Assembly (NCBI GenBank): GCA_021779695.1
Contig: JAJYAE010000012.1
Location: 1-30,470, forward strand
Origin: Acidobacteriota bacterium
GTDB taxonomy: Bacteria; Acidobacteriota; Terriglobia; Terriglobales; Acidobacteriaceae
DNA: 30,470 nt
Reading direction: 5' to 3'
In this document: positions 18,437 to 26,083 of the stretch, one piece after another
Layout of the letters: every line of letters starts with the position of its first letter
How positions within the stretch are numbered: position 1 is the first letter of the stretch
Made by a program: the position numbers and the translations under genes
The notes under the pieces: generated by a model
What the model was told of the DNA's origin: nothing
Databases searched by the model: none
Seen by the model: the letters and a program-made list of their open reading frames with translations, nothing else

Positions 18437-20650
18437 TCAAGGCGCGATGACGGTACTCGCATCGTGCGAAAAGGCGGCGCTTGGCACGTCGCTTCGTTCC
18501 AGGCCCGGACCCTCCCATTGCAGCAATGGTGTACCTGGACTGACGGAGTGGAGACCCTCCACATGCAGCCGATGCCAGCCTGCGTGGAGTCCGATGGATC
18601 CGCGAGCGTAGCGCATGGCATTGCCGCGCGAGCCACATACCTGCGCGAAGGGCGGTCCGGTCCGTGCCACCTCCATATCGTCAATCACAAGCCTGGCCCC
18701 ATCCCGTGCCAGCAGGTGAAATGTGTACCCACCGTCCGCTGGAATCTCGATGTATCCATCCCACGACACGGCGTAGTGCGTAAACCCATGCGAGTCGACG
18801 GTCAGGTTTGGCGCGATGCCGCGAAAGACGGCCTGCTGCGTGCGCAGGTCGGGCAGTTCAGTCCACGTTCCTGGAAAAAGGGTCCATGCCAGTCCCGGCA
18901 ACTGTGCCGGAAGATTGTGCTCTGCCGAATGCCACTGCGCCACAACGACCAGTCCTTGCGCTGCCCAGTCTTCATGGCCATGCGAGTCTTGTACATGGAG
19001 AAGCACACGAAAGCGGCCAGCTCCATTGGCCCCGTCGAGTTCGGTTCCCAGTGCATCCTGAAATTGGTGCTTCACCTTTCTGCCCCGCGCCGTTGCGCCA
19101 TCCCCAAAGAGCCAGGTGTATTGCGCATGTGGCCACTTCGGGGCTTCAAACCGGATCGTCTCGTGGGGTCCATAGATAGGTGGACTCACCGTGAAGGATG
19201 CGACCGGTCCCTGGGGAGCCGGATACTGTGCGGCTTGCCGCGCACCATCCCAACTCTCAAGCGGTAATTCGGCATCGCCTGTCACGCGATGCTGGCCCAG
19301 CTTGACGTTGTCAAAGGTGACCGCGGAAACATTGCCAATGAGGTGCGATGCGACGAGCGGAGGCTGGTCGAGCGCCCAGATATTGCGAAACATGAAAGCA
19401 TGCAGCGCCGGCTTTTCCTGCTCCATCTGCACCAGCGAGTACCAGTTGTCGAGGAAGATGTTTTCAAATGTAAATCCCGAGTGTTCGCCACTAGCACCGT
19501 TCGCGCCCCAAATGCCGAGCAGACCGAAGTCCTGCCCGCACGCGCCAATTCCCGCGTGCAGAATGTCGGAATTGCGCAGCGTGAAGTTGTGCGAGCTGTA
19601 GATCTTCTGCGGCCAGCCCGCGCGCACCACGTTCGAGATGCTGGTGGAAAGCTCGCTGTTCTCAATCAGGATGTTGGCCACTTCCTTGCCCGGCCGCAGC
19701 ATGTCCGCTTCCGAGTAACCGTCCCAGTTGCCCTGCATGGCAAACACATCGTCGGAACTGCGCAGGAACGCGTTGCGGACGACAGTGTCTCCGCCGCCCA
19801 GCCAATCCATGCCATCCTGATTCGCATTACCGGGATTGCCACCGATCACGCGCAGATCGTCAAAGACAAAGCCCGTCGAGTCCTTCATCTGGATCGACCA
19901 CGTGCGTGAACGCACAATGCAGGTTAACCCGTCGATCTCGACGTTGTGTGCGTTCATGGATCCAATGCAGTGCCAGTCCGGCTTCTGCATCCAGCCGTCA
20001 TCGTTGTCGGGGTCCTGTGGTCCGTCATACACAATCGTTCCCTGGCCCAGGACCTTTACGTCCTGGACATTCCACAGGTTCAGGCTGCCGAAGAAGTAGG
20101 CGCCCGGAGCGAGATAGAGCGTCTCGCCGCTCGTCGGGTTCAGGCTCTCGTGATACACGCCGGCTGCATACACATGCACGTGGGTCCCGTTTGGCGCGGG
20201 CGCAGGGGGTGCCGTGGCAAACAGAAACAGCATCTTCGCGTGATTCAGAAAGTCCCAGGGACGTGAGATGGAGAGCTTTGCCGGACCATCCAGGGTGAAC
20301 CGGATCGTTTGCCCATCCCGTTCGGGCCGTATCCCCAACCGCCATGGCTCAACATCCACGCCGGCCTTCCAAAAGTCAGGCTCCGCGGCAGTGATCTCCA
20401 CCTGCACAGGCTTGTTCATGCTGAAGCTCACGTAGTCGTAGCTTGCCGCAGCGTGTGCCACATCTACTGGAACGCCGTTGACCCGCACTGTGAATTGGTT
20501 TGAGCGCATCCCGTCTGGAACGGGCGCAGGCTGGACGCCTGGAATAGTTGCCGCAGCGCAGGGAAGCGCCAATGCAGCCAGCAATCGGAAGAGTAGTCGC
20601 AACAATGCGGAGAACCCCGGCACCAGTTGGCGTCGCACCCAATCTAGCAC
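18437..20650 (-). CDS. secreted clan GH-N glycoside hydrolase (GH49/GH28-like) with PKD and PA14 domains
   Basis: This 737-residue exported enzyme has four parts. A signal peptide (LLRLLFRLLAALALPCAAA, to about residue 34) is followed by an N-terminal beta-sandwich (about 50-130) and a right-handed parallel beta-helix (about 150-460). The catalytic-type motifs are NQDGMDW (277-283) and SSDDVFAM (298-305). The D/D plus DD pattern resembles clan GH-N; the N-terminal sandwich and the D-x-x-D spacing are more like GH49 dextranase/isopullulanase than GH28 polygalacturonase, but I cannot decide. A PKD domain follows (about 483-570, with FGDG at 515-518) and then a PA14-like domain (about 585-722, with DGYIEIPADGGYTF). 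The proposed start is GTG 20650 because it gives a good signal peptide; no ribosome binding site is visible, and a short GGCCA/TGGCC hairpin sits just upstream. It lies 24 bp after cysE on the same strand. Confidence 0.78.
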   Translation of the reverse strand: MLDWVRRQLVPGFSALLRLLFRLLAALALPCAAATIPGVQPAPVPDGMRSNQFTVRVNGVPVDVAHAAASYDYVSFSMNKPVQVEITAAEPDFWKAGVDVEPWRLGIRPERDGQTIRFTLDGPAKLSISRPWDFLNHAKMLFLFATAPPAPAPNGTHVHVYAAGVYHESLNPTSGETLYLAPGAYFFGSLNLWNVQDVKVLGQGTIVYDGPQDPDNDDGWMQKPDWHCIGSMNAHNVEIDGLTCIVRSRTWSIQMKDSTGFVFDDLRVIGGNPGNANQDGMDWLGGGDTVVRNAFLRSSDDVFAMQGNWDGYSEADMLRPGKEVANILIENSELSTSISNVVRAGWPQKIYSSHNFTLRNSDILHAGIGACGQDFGLLGIWGANGASGEHSGFTFENIFLDNWYSLVQMEQEKPALHAFMFRNIWALDQPPLVASHLIGNVSAVTFDNVKLGQHRVTGDAELPLESWDGARQAAQYPAPQGPVASFTVSPPIYGPHETIRFEAPKWPHAQYTWLFGDGATARGRKVKHQFQDALGTELDGANGAGRFRVLLHVQDSHGHEDWAAQGLVVVAQWHSAEHNLPAQLPGLAWTLFPGTWTELPDLRTQQAVFRGIAPNLTVDSHGFTHYAVSWDGYIEIPADGGYTFHLLARDGARLVIDDMEVARTGPPFAQVCGSRGNAMRYARGSIGLHAGWHRLHVEGLHSVSPGTPLLQWEGPGLERSDVPSAAFSHDASTVIAP

Positions 20651-20674
20651 TGGCCAGACTGGGTGGCCTACCTT

Positions 20675-21409
20675 TTAGATGCCTTCTCCCATCGAAACGT
20701 ACTCGCGCAATTGCTGTAGTTCCTCCCGGTAGGCGCTGCGCTCGGCCTCTTCAGCGGCAAAGGGCACTCCCTTGCGGGTCACTGCGCCAAGACGTTCCTC
20801 CAACTCCTGCACGCGCCCTGAGAGGGCGATCAGCGCGTCAGAAAGTGGATCCTTGATGTCGTGCGGATCGGTAATCAGCACCCGCTCGCCATTGCGATAG
20901 ACAATGTGGGCGGGCACACCCACGACCGTCGAATTCGGTGGCACATCCGTCAGCACCACAGAACCCGCGCCCACCCGCGAGTTCTCCCCCACCGTGATAT
21001 TGCCAAGGATATTTGCGTTGTTGCCGATAAAAACACGGTCGCACACCGTCGGATGCCGTTTGCCATGCCCCTTGCCCGTGCCCCCCAGCGTCACGCCCTG
21101 ATAGATCGTCACGTCGCTGCCAACAATCGCGGTCTCGCCAATCACCACGCCTGTGGCGTGATCGATGAACAGCCGCCGCCCAAGCAGCGCCCCCGGATGA
21201 ATGTCCACACCCGTAAGGAACCGGCCAACCTGCGACAGCATGCGGGCGGGTAGCCGAAGATGCCACTGCCACAGCGGATGGCTCACGCGATACATCCAGA
21301 CGGCCCAAAGCCCCGGATAGCACAGCAGCACCTCAAGCCATGAACGCGCAGCCGGATCGCGCTCCAGCACAGAAGCAACATCTTCGCGGATCCGCTCCAA
21401 TAGGGCCAT
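20675..21409 (-). CDS. cysE: serine O-acetyltransferase
   Basis: This 244-residue cytosolic enzyme makes O-acetylserine from serine and acetyl-CoA, the first step of cysteine synthesis. A helical N-terminus is followed by a left-handed beta-helix of hexapeptide repeats. The catalytic residues of the family are in VDIHPGA (Asp69) and FIDHATG (His84), and the signature VTLGGTGKGHGKRHP and the GVPAHIV end of the helix are present. The C-terminal tail of about 70 residues is charged (VQELEERLG) and does not end in the usual Ile, which in E. coli CysE docks into CysK; it ends EGI, so an Ile terminus is in fact retained. The ATG at 21409 has GAGG about 12 bases upstream. It lies 59 bp after cysK with a stem-loop between them. 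Confidence 0.95.
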   Translation of the reverse strand: MALLERIREDVASVLERDPAARSWLEVLLCYPGLWAVWMYRVSHPLWQWHLRLPARMLSQVGRFLTGVDIHPGALLGRRLFIDHATGVVIGETAIVGSDVTIYQGVTLGGTGKGHGKRHPTVCDRVFIGNNANILGNITVGENSRVGAGSVVLTDVPPNSTVVGVPAHIVYRNGERVLITDPHDIKDPLSDALIALSGRVQELEERLGAVTRKGVPFAAEEAERSAYREELQQLREYVSMGEGI

Positions 21410-21426
21410 CGTCTTGCATCCTCAGG

Positions 21427-21464
21427 CCGAGGCCGATGCGACAACCGGGCCGCACCGGCCTCGG
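21427..21464 (-). repeat. intercistronic stem-loop between cysK and cysE
   Basis: A 9-bp inverted repeat, CCGAGGCCG (21427-21435) and CGGCCTCGG (21456-21464), encloses a 20-base loop between the cysK stop and the cysE start. No U tract follows on the minus strand, so it is not a standard terminator. It could stabilise the cysK message or reduce read-through into cysE. Confidence 0.5.
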
Positions 21465-21468
21465 TTGG

Positions 21469-22443
21469 TTACAACGTTACGGGCTCCACGGGCAGCGCCA
21501 GAGCTTCCTGTCGCAGCGCGTCAAAGAGCGCACTCGAAAGGTAGCGCTCGCCGAAGCTGGGCAGCACAGCGATAATCAGCTTGCCCGCATTTTCCGGCTT
21601 TGCCGCCACTTTCAGCGCCGCCGCCACCGCTGCACCAGACGAGATCCCAACGAACAGGCCCTCCTCAATGGGCAGCCGGCGCGCCATGGCAATCGACTCG
21701 TCATTCGTCACCTGCACCACTTCGTCAATCAGGTGTGTATCCAGAATCTTCGGAATGAAGCCCGCGCCCAGTCCCTGAATCTTGTGCGGCCCCGGCTTGC
21801 CGCCGGAGAGCACCGCGCTGTCCGAGGGCTCTACGGCCACGGCCTTGAACGAGGGCTTGCGCTCCTTGATGTACTTGGCCACGCCCGTCAGCGTGCCGCC
21901 CGTGCCTACGCCGGAGATGAGAATATCCGCCTTGCCGTCCGTATCTTCCCAGATCTCAGGACCCGTGGTCGCGTAGTGAATCGCCGGATTGGCTGGGTTA
22001 TCAAACTGCCCCAGGATGTAGCCGTTCGGCGTCTTGGCCTTCAACTCCTCGGCCTTCGCAATCGCGCCCTTCATGCCGCTCGGTCCCGGCGTCAGCACAA
22101 TCTCCGCGCCCAGCGCCCGCAGCAGCACGCGCCGCTCGGTGCTCATCGTCTCCGGCATGGTCAGAATGATGCGGTAACCCTTCACCGCCGCCACAAACGC
22201 CAGCGCAATGCCGGTGTTGCCGCTCGTCGGCTCAATCAGTACCGTCTTGCCCGGTGTGATCTTGCCCGCGCTCTCCGCATCCTCAATCATTGCCCTGCCA
22301 ATGCGGTCCTTCACGCTTGCAAGCGGATTCTGGCTTTCAAGTTTCACCACCACGGTAGCCGGCAGTCCGGCCGCCACACGGTTCAAACGCACCAGCGGGG
22401 TGTGTCCGATCAACTCCATTACATTCGCGGCAATACGCGCCAT
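21469..22443 (-). CDS. cysK: cysteine synthase (O-acetylserine sulfhydrylase)
   Basis: This 324-residue PLP enzyme (fold type II) makes cysteine from O-acetylserine and sulfide, the step after CysE. Visible features are [11 protein letters not shown], the PLP lysine K45 in [11 protein letters not shown], the substrate loop [10 protein letters not shown], the phosphate-binding VGTGGTLTG, and [11 protein letters not shown] and [11 protein letters not shown]. The frame is open 10 codons further upstream, but ATG 22443 is chosen because AAGGAG lies 6 bases before it. It is the first gene of a cysK-cysE pair. Its promoter must lie in the 350-bp divergent region shared with thrS. Confidence 0.96.
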   Translation of the reverse strand: MARIAANVMELIGHTPLVRLNRVAAGLPATVVVKLESQNPLASVKDRIGRAMIEDAESAGKITPGKTVLIEPTSGNTGIALAFVAAVKGYRIILTMPETMSTERRVLLRALGAEIVLTPGPSGMKGAIAKAEELKAKTPNGYILGQFDNPANPAIHYATTGPEIWEDTDGKADILISGVGTGGTLTGVAKYIKERKPSFKAVAVEPSDSAVLSGGKPGPHKIQGLGAGFIPKILDTHLIDEVVQVTNDESIAMARRLPIEEGLFVGISSGAAVAAALKVAAKPENAGKLIIAVLPSFGERYLSSALFDALRQEALALPVEPVTL

Positions 22444-22793
22444 CTTCTTCTCCTTGTATCTCTGCCCCGGCATTCAGGGGGGAAGTCAGCTGCAGTTGTG
22501 TCTTTGGGTGTGAGGGCCTGGCTTGCAGGCAAGGAAAACTGTGCGCGAGTCGGGCGCACGAGTGCATCGCGGCAGACACCAGGACGGCGCTAGCGACATC
22601 GACGCATGTCAACAGCCTAGTCCTGCCTGGCTACCTATGGCAAGACCCATCCCAAAGATTCAACGCAAAATCCTCAATTTGGACGCACTGAACAGATGCG
22701 CGGCACAGTCTTCACCCGCACGCCGGTATATTCTGTAAAGTTGCCGCAGCCTTGCGCCATTTGGTTGCCAGGGCAGGCTCTCCACAGGACATC
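22444..22793. other. 350-bp divergent intergenic region between cysK and thrS
   Basis: This region must carry promoters for both flanking genes. On the minus strand there is a perfect TTGACA (22607-22612), but no credible -10 at normal spacing. On the plus strand TATATT (22727-22732) could be a -10 for thrS, but it lacks a good -35. No T-box, riboswitch or gene was recognised. The frame reaching back from thrS to a TTG at 22752 is considered leader, not coding. Confidence 0.45.
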
Positions 22794-24824
22794 ATGAGCA
22801 AGCAAACGATCGCCATTCATCTGCCAGACGGATCCGTCCGTGAGGTCCCCAGCGGCACAACGCCGCTCGAGATCGCCAACTCCATCTCGCCGCGGCTGGC
22901 CGCAGCGGCCGTCGTTGCGCGCCTCACGCCGGTCACCGGGGCTGCCGCCCAGACCGCTGCCGACGCGCCCTCTGAGGCCGCCATGTACGCCGCTGAAGAC
23001 ACCTCGTCGCCTCGCCTGGTCGATCTTGCTGCACCGCTCACCGAGGACGCAAAGCTTGAATTGATCAAGGAGAGCGATCCCGAGGCGCTCAAAGTCGTCC
23101 GCCACTCCGCGGCGCACGTGCTGGCCACGGCGGTGCTCGAACTCTTTCCAGAGACCAAGCTAGGCCACGGCCCGGCAACCGACTCCGGCTTCTTCTACGA
23201 CTTCTATCGCGAGAAGCCCTTCACCCCCGAGGATCTCGCCGCCATCGAAGCAAAGATGGCCGAGGTCGTCGCCCGCGACGAAGCATTCGTGCGTGAGTAC
23301 GAGCCGCGCGAGCAGGCGCTGGCCGACTTTGAAAAAGACGGTGACTTCATGAAGACGCACTTCGTCACGAAGTTCACTGAGCCCGGCTCGCAGGTCAGCT
23401 TTTATCGTAATGGCAAATTCATCGACTTCTGCCGCGGCCCACACGTGCCTTCCACGGGCCGCGTCAAGGCCGTCAAGGTCACCAACCTCGCCGGCGCCTA
23501 CTGGCTCGGCGACGAGAAAAACCCGCAGCTCCAGCGCATCTACGGCACGGCATTCTTTTCCAGGAAGGACATGGACGCGCACTTTGCGCGTCTCGAAGAG
23601 GCGGCGCGCCGCGATCATCGCGTTCTGGGAAAACAACTTGACCTCTTCAGCATTCAGGAGCTCGCCGGAGCTGGCCTTATCTTCTGGCATCCCAGGGGCG
23701 CCATGATTCGCAAGATCATGGAAGACTGGATGCGCGAGGAGTGCCTGCGTCGCGGCTATCAGCTCGTCTATACGCCCCACGTGGCACGCGTGAACCTCTG
23801 GCAGACCAGCGGCCACGAGGGTTTTTACGCCTCCAATATGTTCACGCCCATGGAACTGGACGATGCGAACTATCGCATGAAGCCCATGAACTGTCCGTTC
23901 CACATTCTCATCTACAAGAACTCGCCCAAGAGCTATCGCGACCTGCCCGCGCGCTACGCCGAGCTGGGCAACGTGTATCGCTACGAGCGCTCCGGCACCA
24001 TGCACGGCCTGCTGCGCGTGCGCGGCTTCACGCAGGATGACGCGCACATCTTCTGCATGCCTTCGCAGATTGAGAGCGAGGTTGCGGCCTGCATTGACTT
24101 TGCTGAAGCCGTGCTCAAGACGTTTGGCTTCTCTGAGTTCAAGGTCGAGCTTTCCACGTGGGACCCAAACGACCGCGCCCACTATGCCGGCAGCGACGAG
24201 AACTGGAACCTCGCCATTAAGTCGCTCGACAACGTACTCAAGGCGAAGGGCATTCCATACAAGACCATCCCCGGCGAAGCCGCTTTCTACGGCCCCAAGA
24301 TCGACGTCAAGCTCGTCGATGTGCTCGGCCGTCTCTGGCAGCTCTCCACCGTGCAGTTTGACTTCAACCTGCCTGCGCGCTTCGAGCTCGAATACGTGGG
24401 CGAGGACGGCGAGCGCCACCAGCCCGTGATGGTGCATCGCGCGCTCTTCGGGTCCGTCGAAAGATTTTTTGGCGTGCTCATCGAGCACTACGCTGGCGCA
24501 TTCCCGCTCTGGCTCGCGCCCGTGCAGATTGGCCTGGTGCCCATCAGCGAGCGCCACCTGGAGTACGCGCACAAAGTCGAGGCTGAACTCAAGGCCGCAG
24601 GCCTGCGCGTGGAAGTGGACGCGCGCAACGAAAAGATGAACGCCAAGATCCGTGACTTCGCCAACCAGAAGACGCCGTACATCCTCGTCTTCGGCGACAA
24701 AGAAGCAGCGGCCAACGCCGTCAGCGTGCGTACCCGCGGCAAAGGCGACCAGGGCTCCCTGCCTCTGGCCGACTTCATTGCCAAGGCGCAGGCTCTCGTC
24801 GCCAGCCAGTCCATGGATCTTTAG
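22794..24824 (+). CDS. thrS: threonyl-tRNA synthetase
   Basis: This class II aminoacyl-tRNA synthetase of about 676 residues charges tRNA-Thr in the cytoplasm. In order it has an N-terminal TGS domain, the N2 editing domain with RHSAAHVLA (HxxxH) and DFCRGPHVPSTG (the editing Cys and His), and the catalytic core with motif 2 (YRYERSGTMHGLLRVRGFTQDDAHIF). The zinc ligands are Cys in MKPMNCPFH, the His in TMHG and the His in MVHRALFGSVERF. A C-terminal anticodon-binding domain follows (QIGLVPISERHLEYA). The protein is about 35 residues longer than E. coli ThrRS, mainly from an Ala-rich stretch at the end of the TGS domain. ATG 22794 has AGGA 5 bases upstream and starts MSKQTIAIHLPDGS, the proper beginning of a TGS domain. 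Confidence 0.97.
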   Translation: MSKQTIAIHLPDGSVREVPSGTTPLEIANSISPRLAAAAVVARLTPVTGAAAQTAADAPSEAAMYAAEDTSSPRLVDLAAPLTEDAKLELIKESDPEALKVVRHSAAHVLATAVLELFPETKLGHGPATDSGFFYDFYREKPFTPEDLAAIEAKMAEVVARDEAFVREYEPREQALADFEKDGDFMKTHFVTKFTEPGSQVSFYRNGKFIDFCRGPHVPSTGRVKAVKVTNLAGAYWLGDEKNPQLQRIYGTAFFSRKDMDAHFARLEEAARRDHRVLGKQLDLFSIQELAGAGLIFWHPRGAMIRKIMEDWMREECLRRGYQLVYTPHVARVNLWQTSGHEGFYASNMFTPMELDDANYRMKPMNCPFHILIYKNSPKSYRDLPARYAELGNVYRYERSGTMHGLLRVRGFTQDDAHIFCMPSQIESEVAACIDFAEAVLKTFGFSEFKVELSTWDPNDRAHYAGSDENWNLAIKSLDNVLKAKGIPYKTIPGEAAFYGPKIDVKLVDVLGRLWQLSTVQFDFNLPARFELEYVGEDGERHQPVMVHRALFGSVERFFGVLIEHYAGAFPLWLAPVQIGLVPISERHLEYAHKVEAELKAAGLRVEVDARNEKMNAKIRDFANQKTPYILVFGDKEAAANAVSVRTRGKGDQGSLPLADFIAKAQALVASQSMDL

Positions 24825-24861
24825 GACCCGCAGCGCACGCCATCTTCTGAGGAGCGTTTTG

Positions 24862-24890
24862 AGCACTGACGCTGGAATCGCGTCAGTGCT
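24862..24890. terminator. stem-loop between converging thrS and transglutaminase-like genes
   Basis: A perfect 11-bp inverted repeat, AGCACTGACGC (24862-24872) and GCGTCAGTGCT (24880-24890), has a 7-base loop. It lies 37 bases after the thrS stop and overlaps the last codons and stop of the minus-strand gene ending at 24883. Neither side has a proper U tract, so termination is probable from position and stem strength but not certain. Confidence 0.55.
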
Positions 24891-25488
24891 TCACCCGCCC
24901 GTGCATCCCCGCTTCCAGGCTGCGGCGATCCACGCGCGGCAGCGCGCGCGTAACATGGTCGGGAGCGAGCGGGTAGTGCCTCGCTGCAATCAGCGCCTCC
25001 GGAACGCACCAGACGTCTTCCTCTGCCGTCATCCACTGCTGGCCGTCCAGCTTTGACAGGTTCACGGCCTGCGAGTAGGAACGCAGAGTGCGCTCTCCCC
25101 GGAGATTGAAGTAGTGCTCAAAGTAACTCAGCGCAAGCTCGCGCAGCGTGCGATACACCGGCGCGCGGAAGCGCAACCCGGCAAAGTTGGACTTGGCGAT
25201 TCCGCCCCACAATCCGCGTTCACGATACAGTGCGATCACATGGTCGTCATCGCGCACAGCCTCCAGGTCCATCAGCAGCGGCGGATGTCCGTTCACGCGC
25301 AGTGCAGCAGTGGCAAGCAGCGCGCCCTCCATGCAGTGGCCCTTGCGCTCCCGCAGCACGCGACGCGGCGACCCGGCAGTATCCGCGTACTGATAGGTCA
25401 ACCCGTCAATGAACCTCTGAATGCGCGCCGGCGTGTTCAGAGCGCGCAAGGTGCGCAGCTCCTTCGGCGAGAACCCGAAGCTCTCCAT
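24883..25488 (-). CDS. transglutaminase-like cysteine hydrolase-fold protein, function unknown
   Basis: This cytosolic-looking protein of about 201 residues has no signal peptide. The core resembles the transglutaminase-like fold: Cys52 in KGHCMEGALLATAAL, His83 in DDDHVIALY and an acidic or amide partner, perhaps Asn101 in GGIAKSNFAG. It is followed by a conserved-looking YRTLRELALSYFEHY and VNLSKLDGQQWMT. Such proteins may be peptidases, amidases or acyl-transfer enzymes; the substrate cannot be assigned. The frame is open to a GTG at 25548, but ATG 25488 (MESFGFSPKEL) is preferred because it fits the start of an ordered domain, with GGA 11 bases upstream. It is 121 bp downstream of the DUF2147 gene and has its own candidate promoter, so it may not belong to the PKS operon. 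Confidence 0.7.
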   Translation of the reverse strand: MESFGFSPKELRTLRALNTPARIQRFIDGLTYQYADTAGSPRRVLRERKGHCMEGALLATAALRVNGHPPLLMDLEAVRDDDHVIALYRERGLWGGIAKSNFAGLRFRAPVYRTLRELALSYFEHYFNLRGERTLRSYSQAVNLSKLDGQQWMTAEEDVWCVPEALIAARHYPLAPDHVTRALPRVDRRSLEAGMHGRVKH

Positions 25489-25568
25489 CGAACGCTTCCG
25501 CTTTCCGTTTCTCGAGAATTCCTGGCTCGTCGCTGGCAAGGCCCGCACTCTTCGATGAGGTTGCGGCG

Positions 25569-25599
25569 ATTATACCGAACGCCTTGCAGGAACCATGAA
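25569..25599 (-). promoter_or_regulatory. candidate promoter for the transglutaminase-like gene
   Basis: On the minus strand an exact TATAAT (25569-25574) lies about 80 bases before the ATG at 25488, in the 121-bp gap after the DUF2147 gene. The best -35 is TTCATG (25594-25599), 19 bases away. The -10 is strong and the -35 weak. Confidence 0.4.
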
Positions 25600-25609
25600 T
25601 CCCCCAGCC

Positions 25610-26083
25610 TCATCCGCCCGACGCCATTGCACAGCCCTTCACAGGCACCCCTGGCCGGGTCCATGTCTGCGAGCGTCCGAAGAGTGGCACGCCGATGTAG
25701 CCGCGCAGGTCGAGCTTGCCGCCGTTGGCAGTCAGCATTCCGTGATACGTCTTGCCTGTTTTCGGATCGTACAGCGTGCCATCCGTTGCATGGGCCGCGT
25801 CGTGGAGCATAAATCCGCTTCCAATTTCCAGCCCACACAAGGCGCGCCCCCGCAGGCTTGAATCAGGGTTGTGAATGTCCGTTGGCGCATCTGCATGGCG
25901 GCTCAGCGCGACAATCCAGATGCACACCCGGCTCTCGCAGCGGTCCACGCGCAGCACCGATCCGGTTGGTTCCTGCCACTCGCCCAGGACGCTTGTGGCC
26001 TGCGCGCGCAGCGCCGCGCATCCGGCGATTGCCGCAACCAGCCCCACCACAATCCTCCATCGATCCGCAAAGGTTCGCTTCAT
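25610..26083 (-). CDS. DUF2147 family exported protein
   Basis: This is a 157-residue protein with an N-terminal hydrophobic segment (IVVGLVAAIAGCAALRAQA). Cleavage could be by signal peptidase I after RAQA, or the IAGC at residues 19-22 may be a lipobox giving a lipoprotein. The mature part matches DUF2147: GEWQEP (34-39), YDPKTGKTYHGML (105-117) and LRGYIGVPLFGRSQTWTR (126-143). The family is thought to form a small beta-barrel-like fold; its role is not established. ATG 26083 overlaps the stop of the upstream flavoprotein gene as ATGA, so translation is coupled to the polyketide operon. Five cysteines are present, four of them outside the possible lipobox. Confidence 0.8.
   Translation of the reverse strand: MKRTFADRWRIVVGLVAAIAGCAALRAQATSVLGEWQEPTGSVLRVDRCESRVCIWIVALSRHADAPTDIHNPDSSLRGRALCGLEIGSGFMLHDAAHATDGTLYDPKTGKTYHGMLTANGGKLDLRGYIGVPLFGRSQTWTRPGVPVKGCAMASGG

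Noticed and set aside
21340..22593. 417-codon plus-strand frame opposite cysK
   Set aside because: The protein is Arg/His-rich and without motifs, while cysK and the start of cysE on the other strand are unambiguous.
22607..22612. Perfect TTGACA on the minus strand upstream of cysK
   Set aside because: No acceptable -10 sequence lies 16-18 bases downstream, so it is not called a promoter.
23160..24866. Long open frame antisense to thrS (568 codons)
   Set aside because: It mirrors the codon periodicity of a strongly conserved gene and has no family motif. Such frames are common opposite GC-rich genes.
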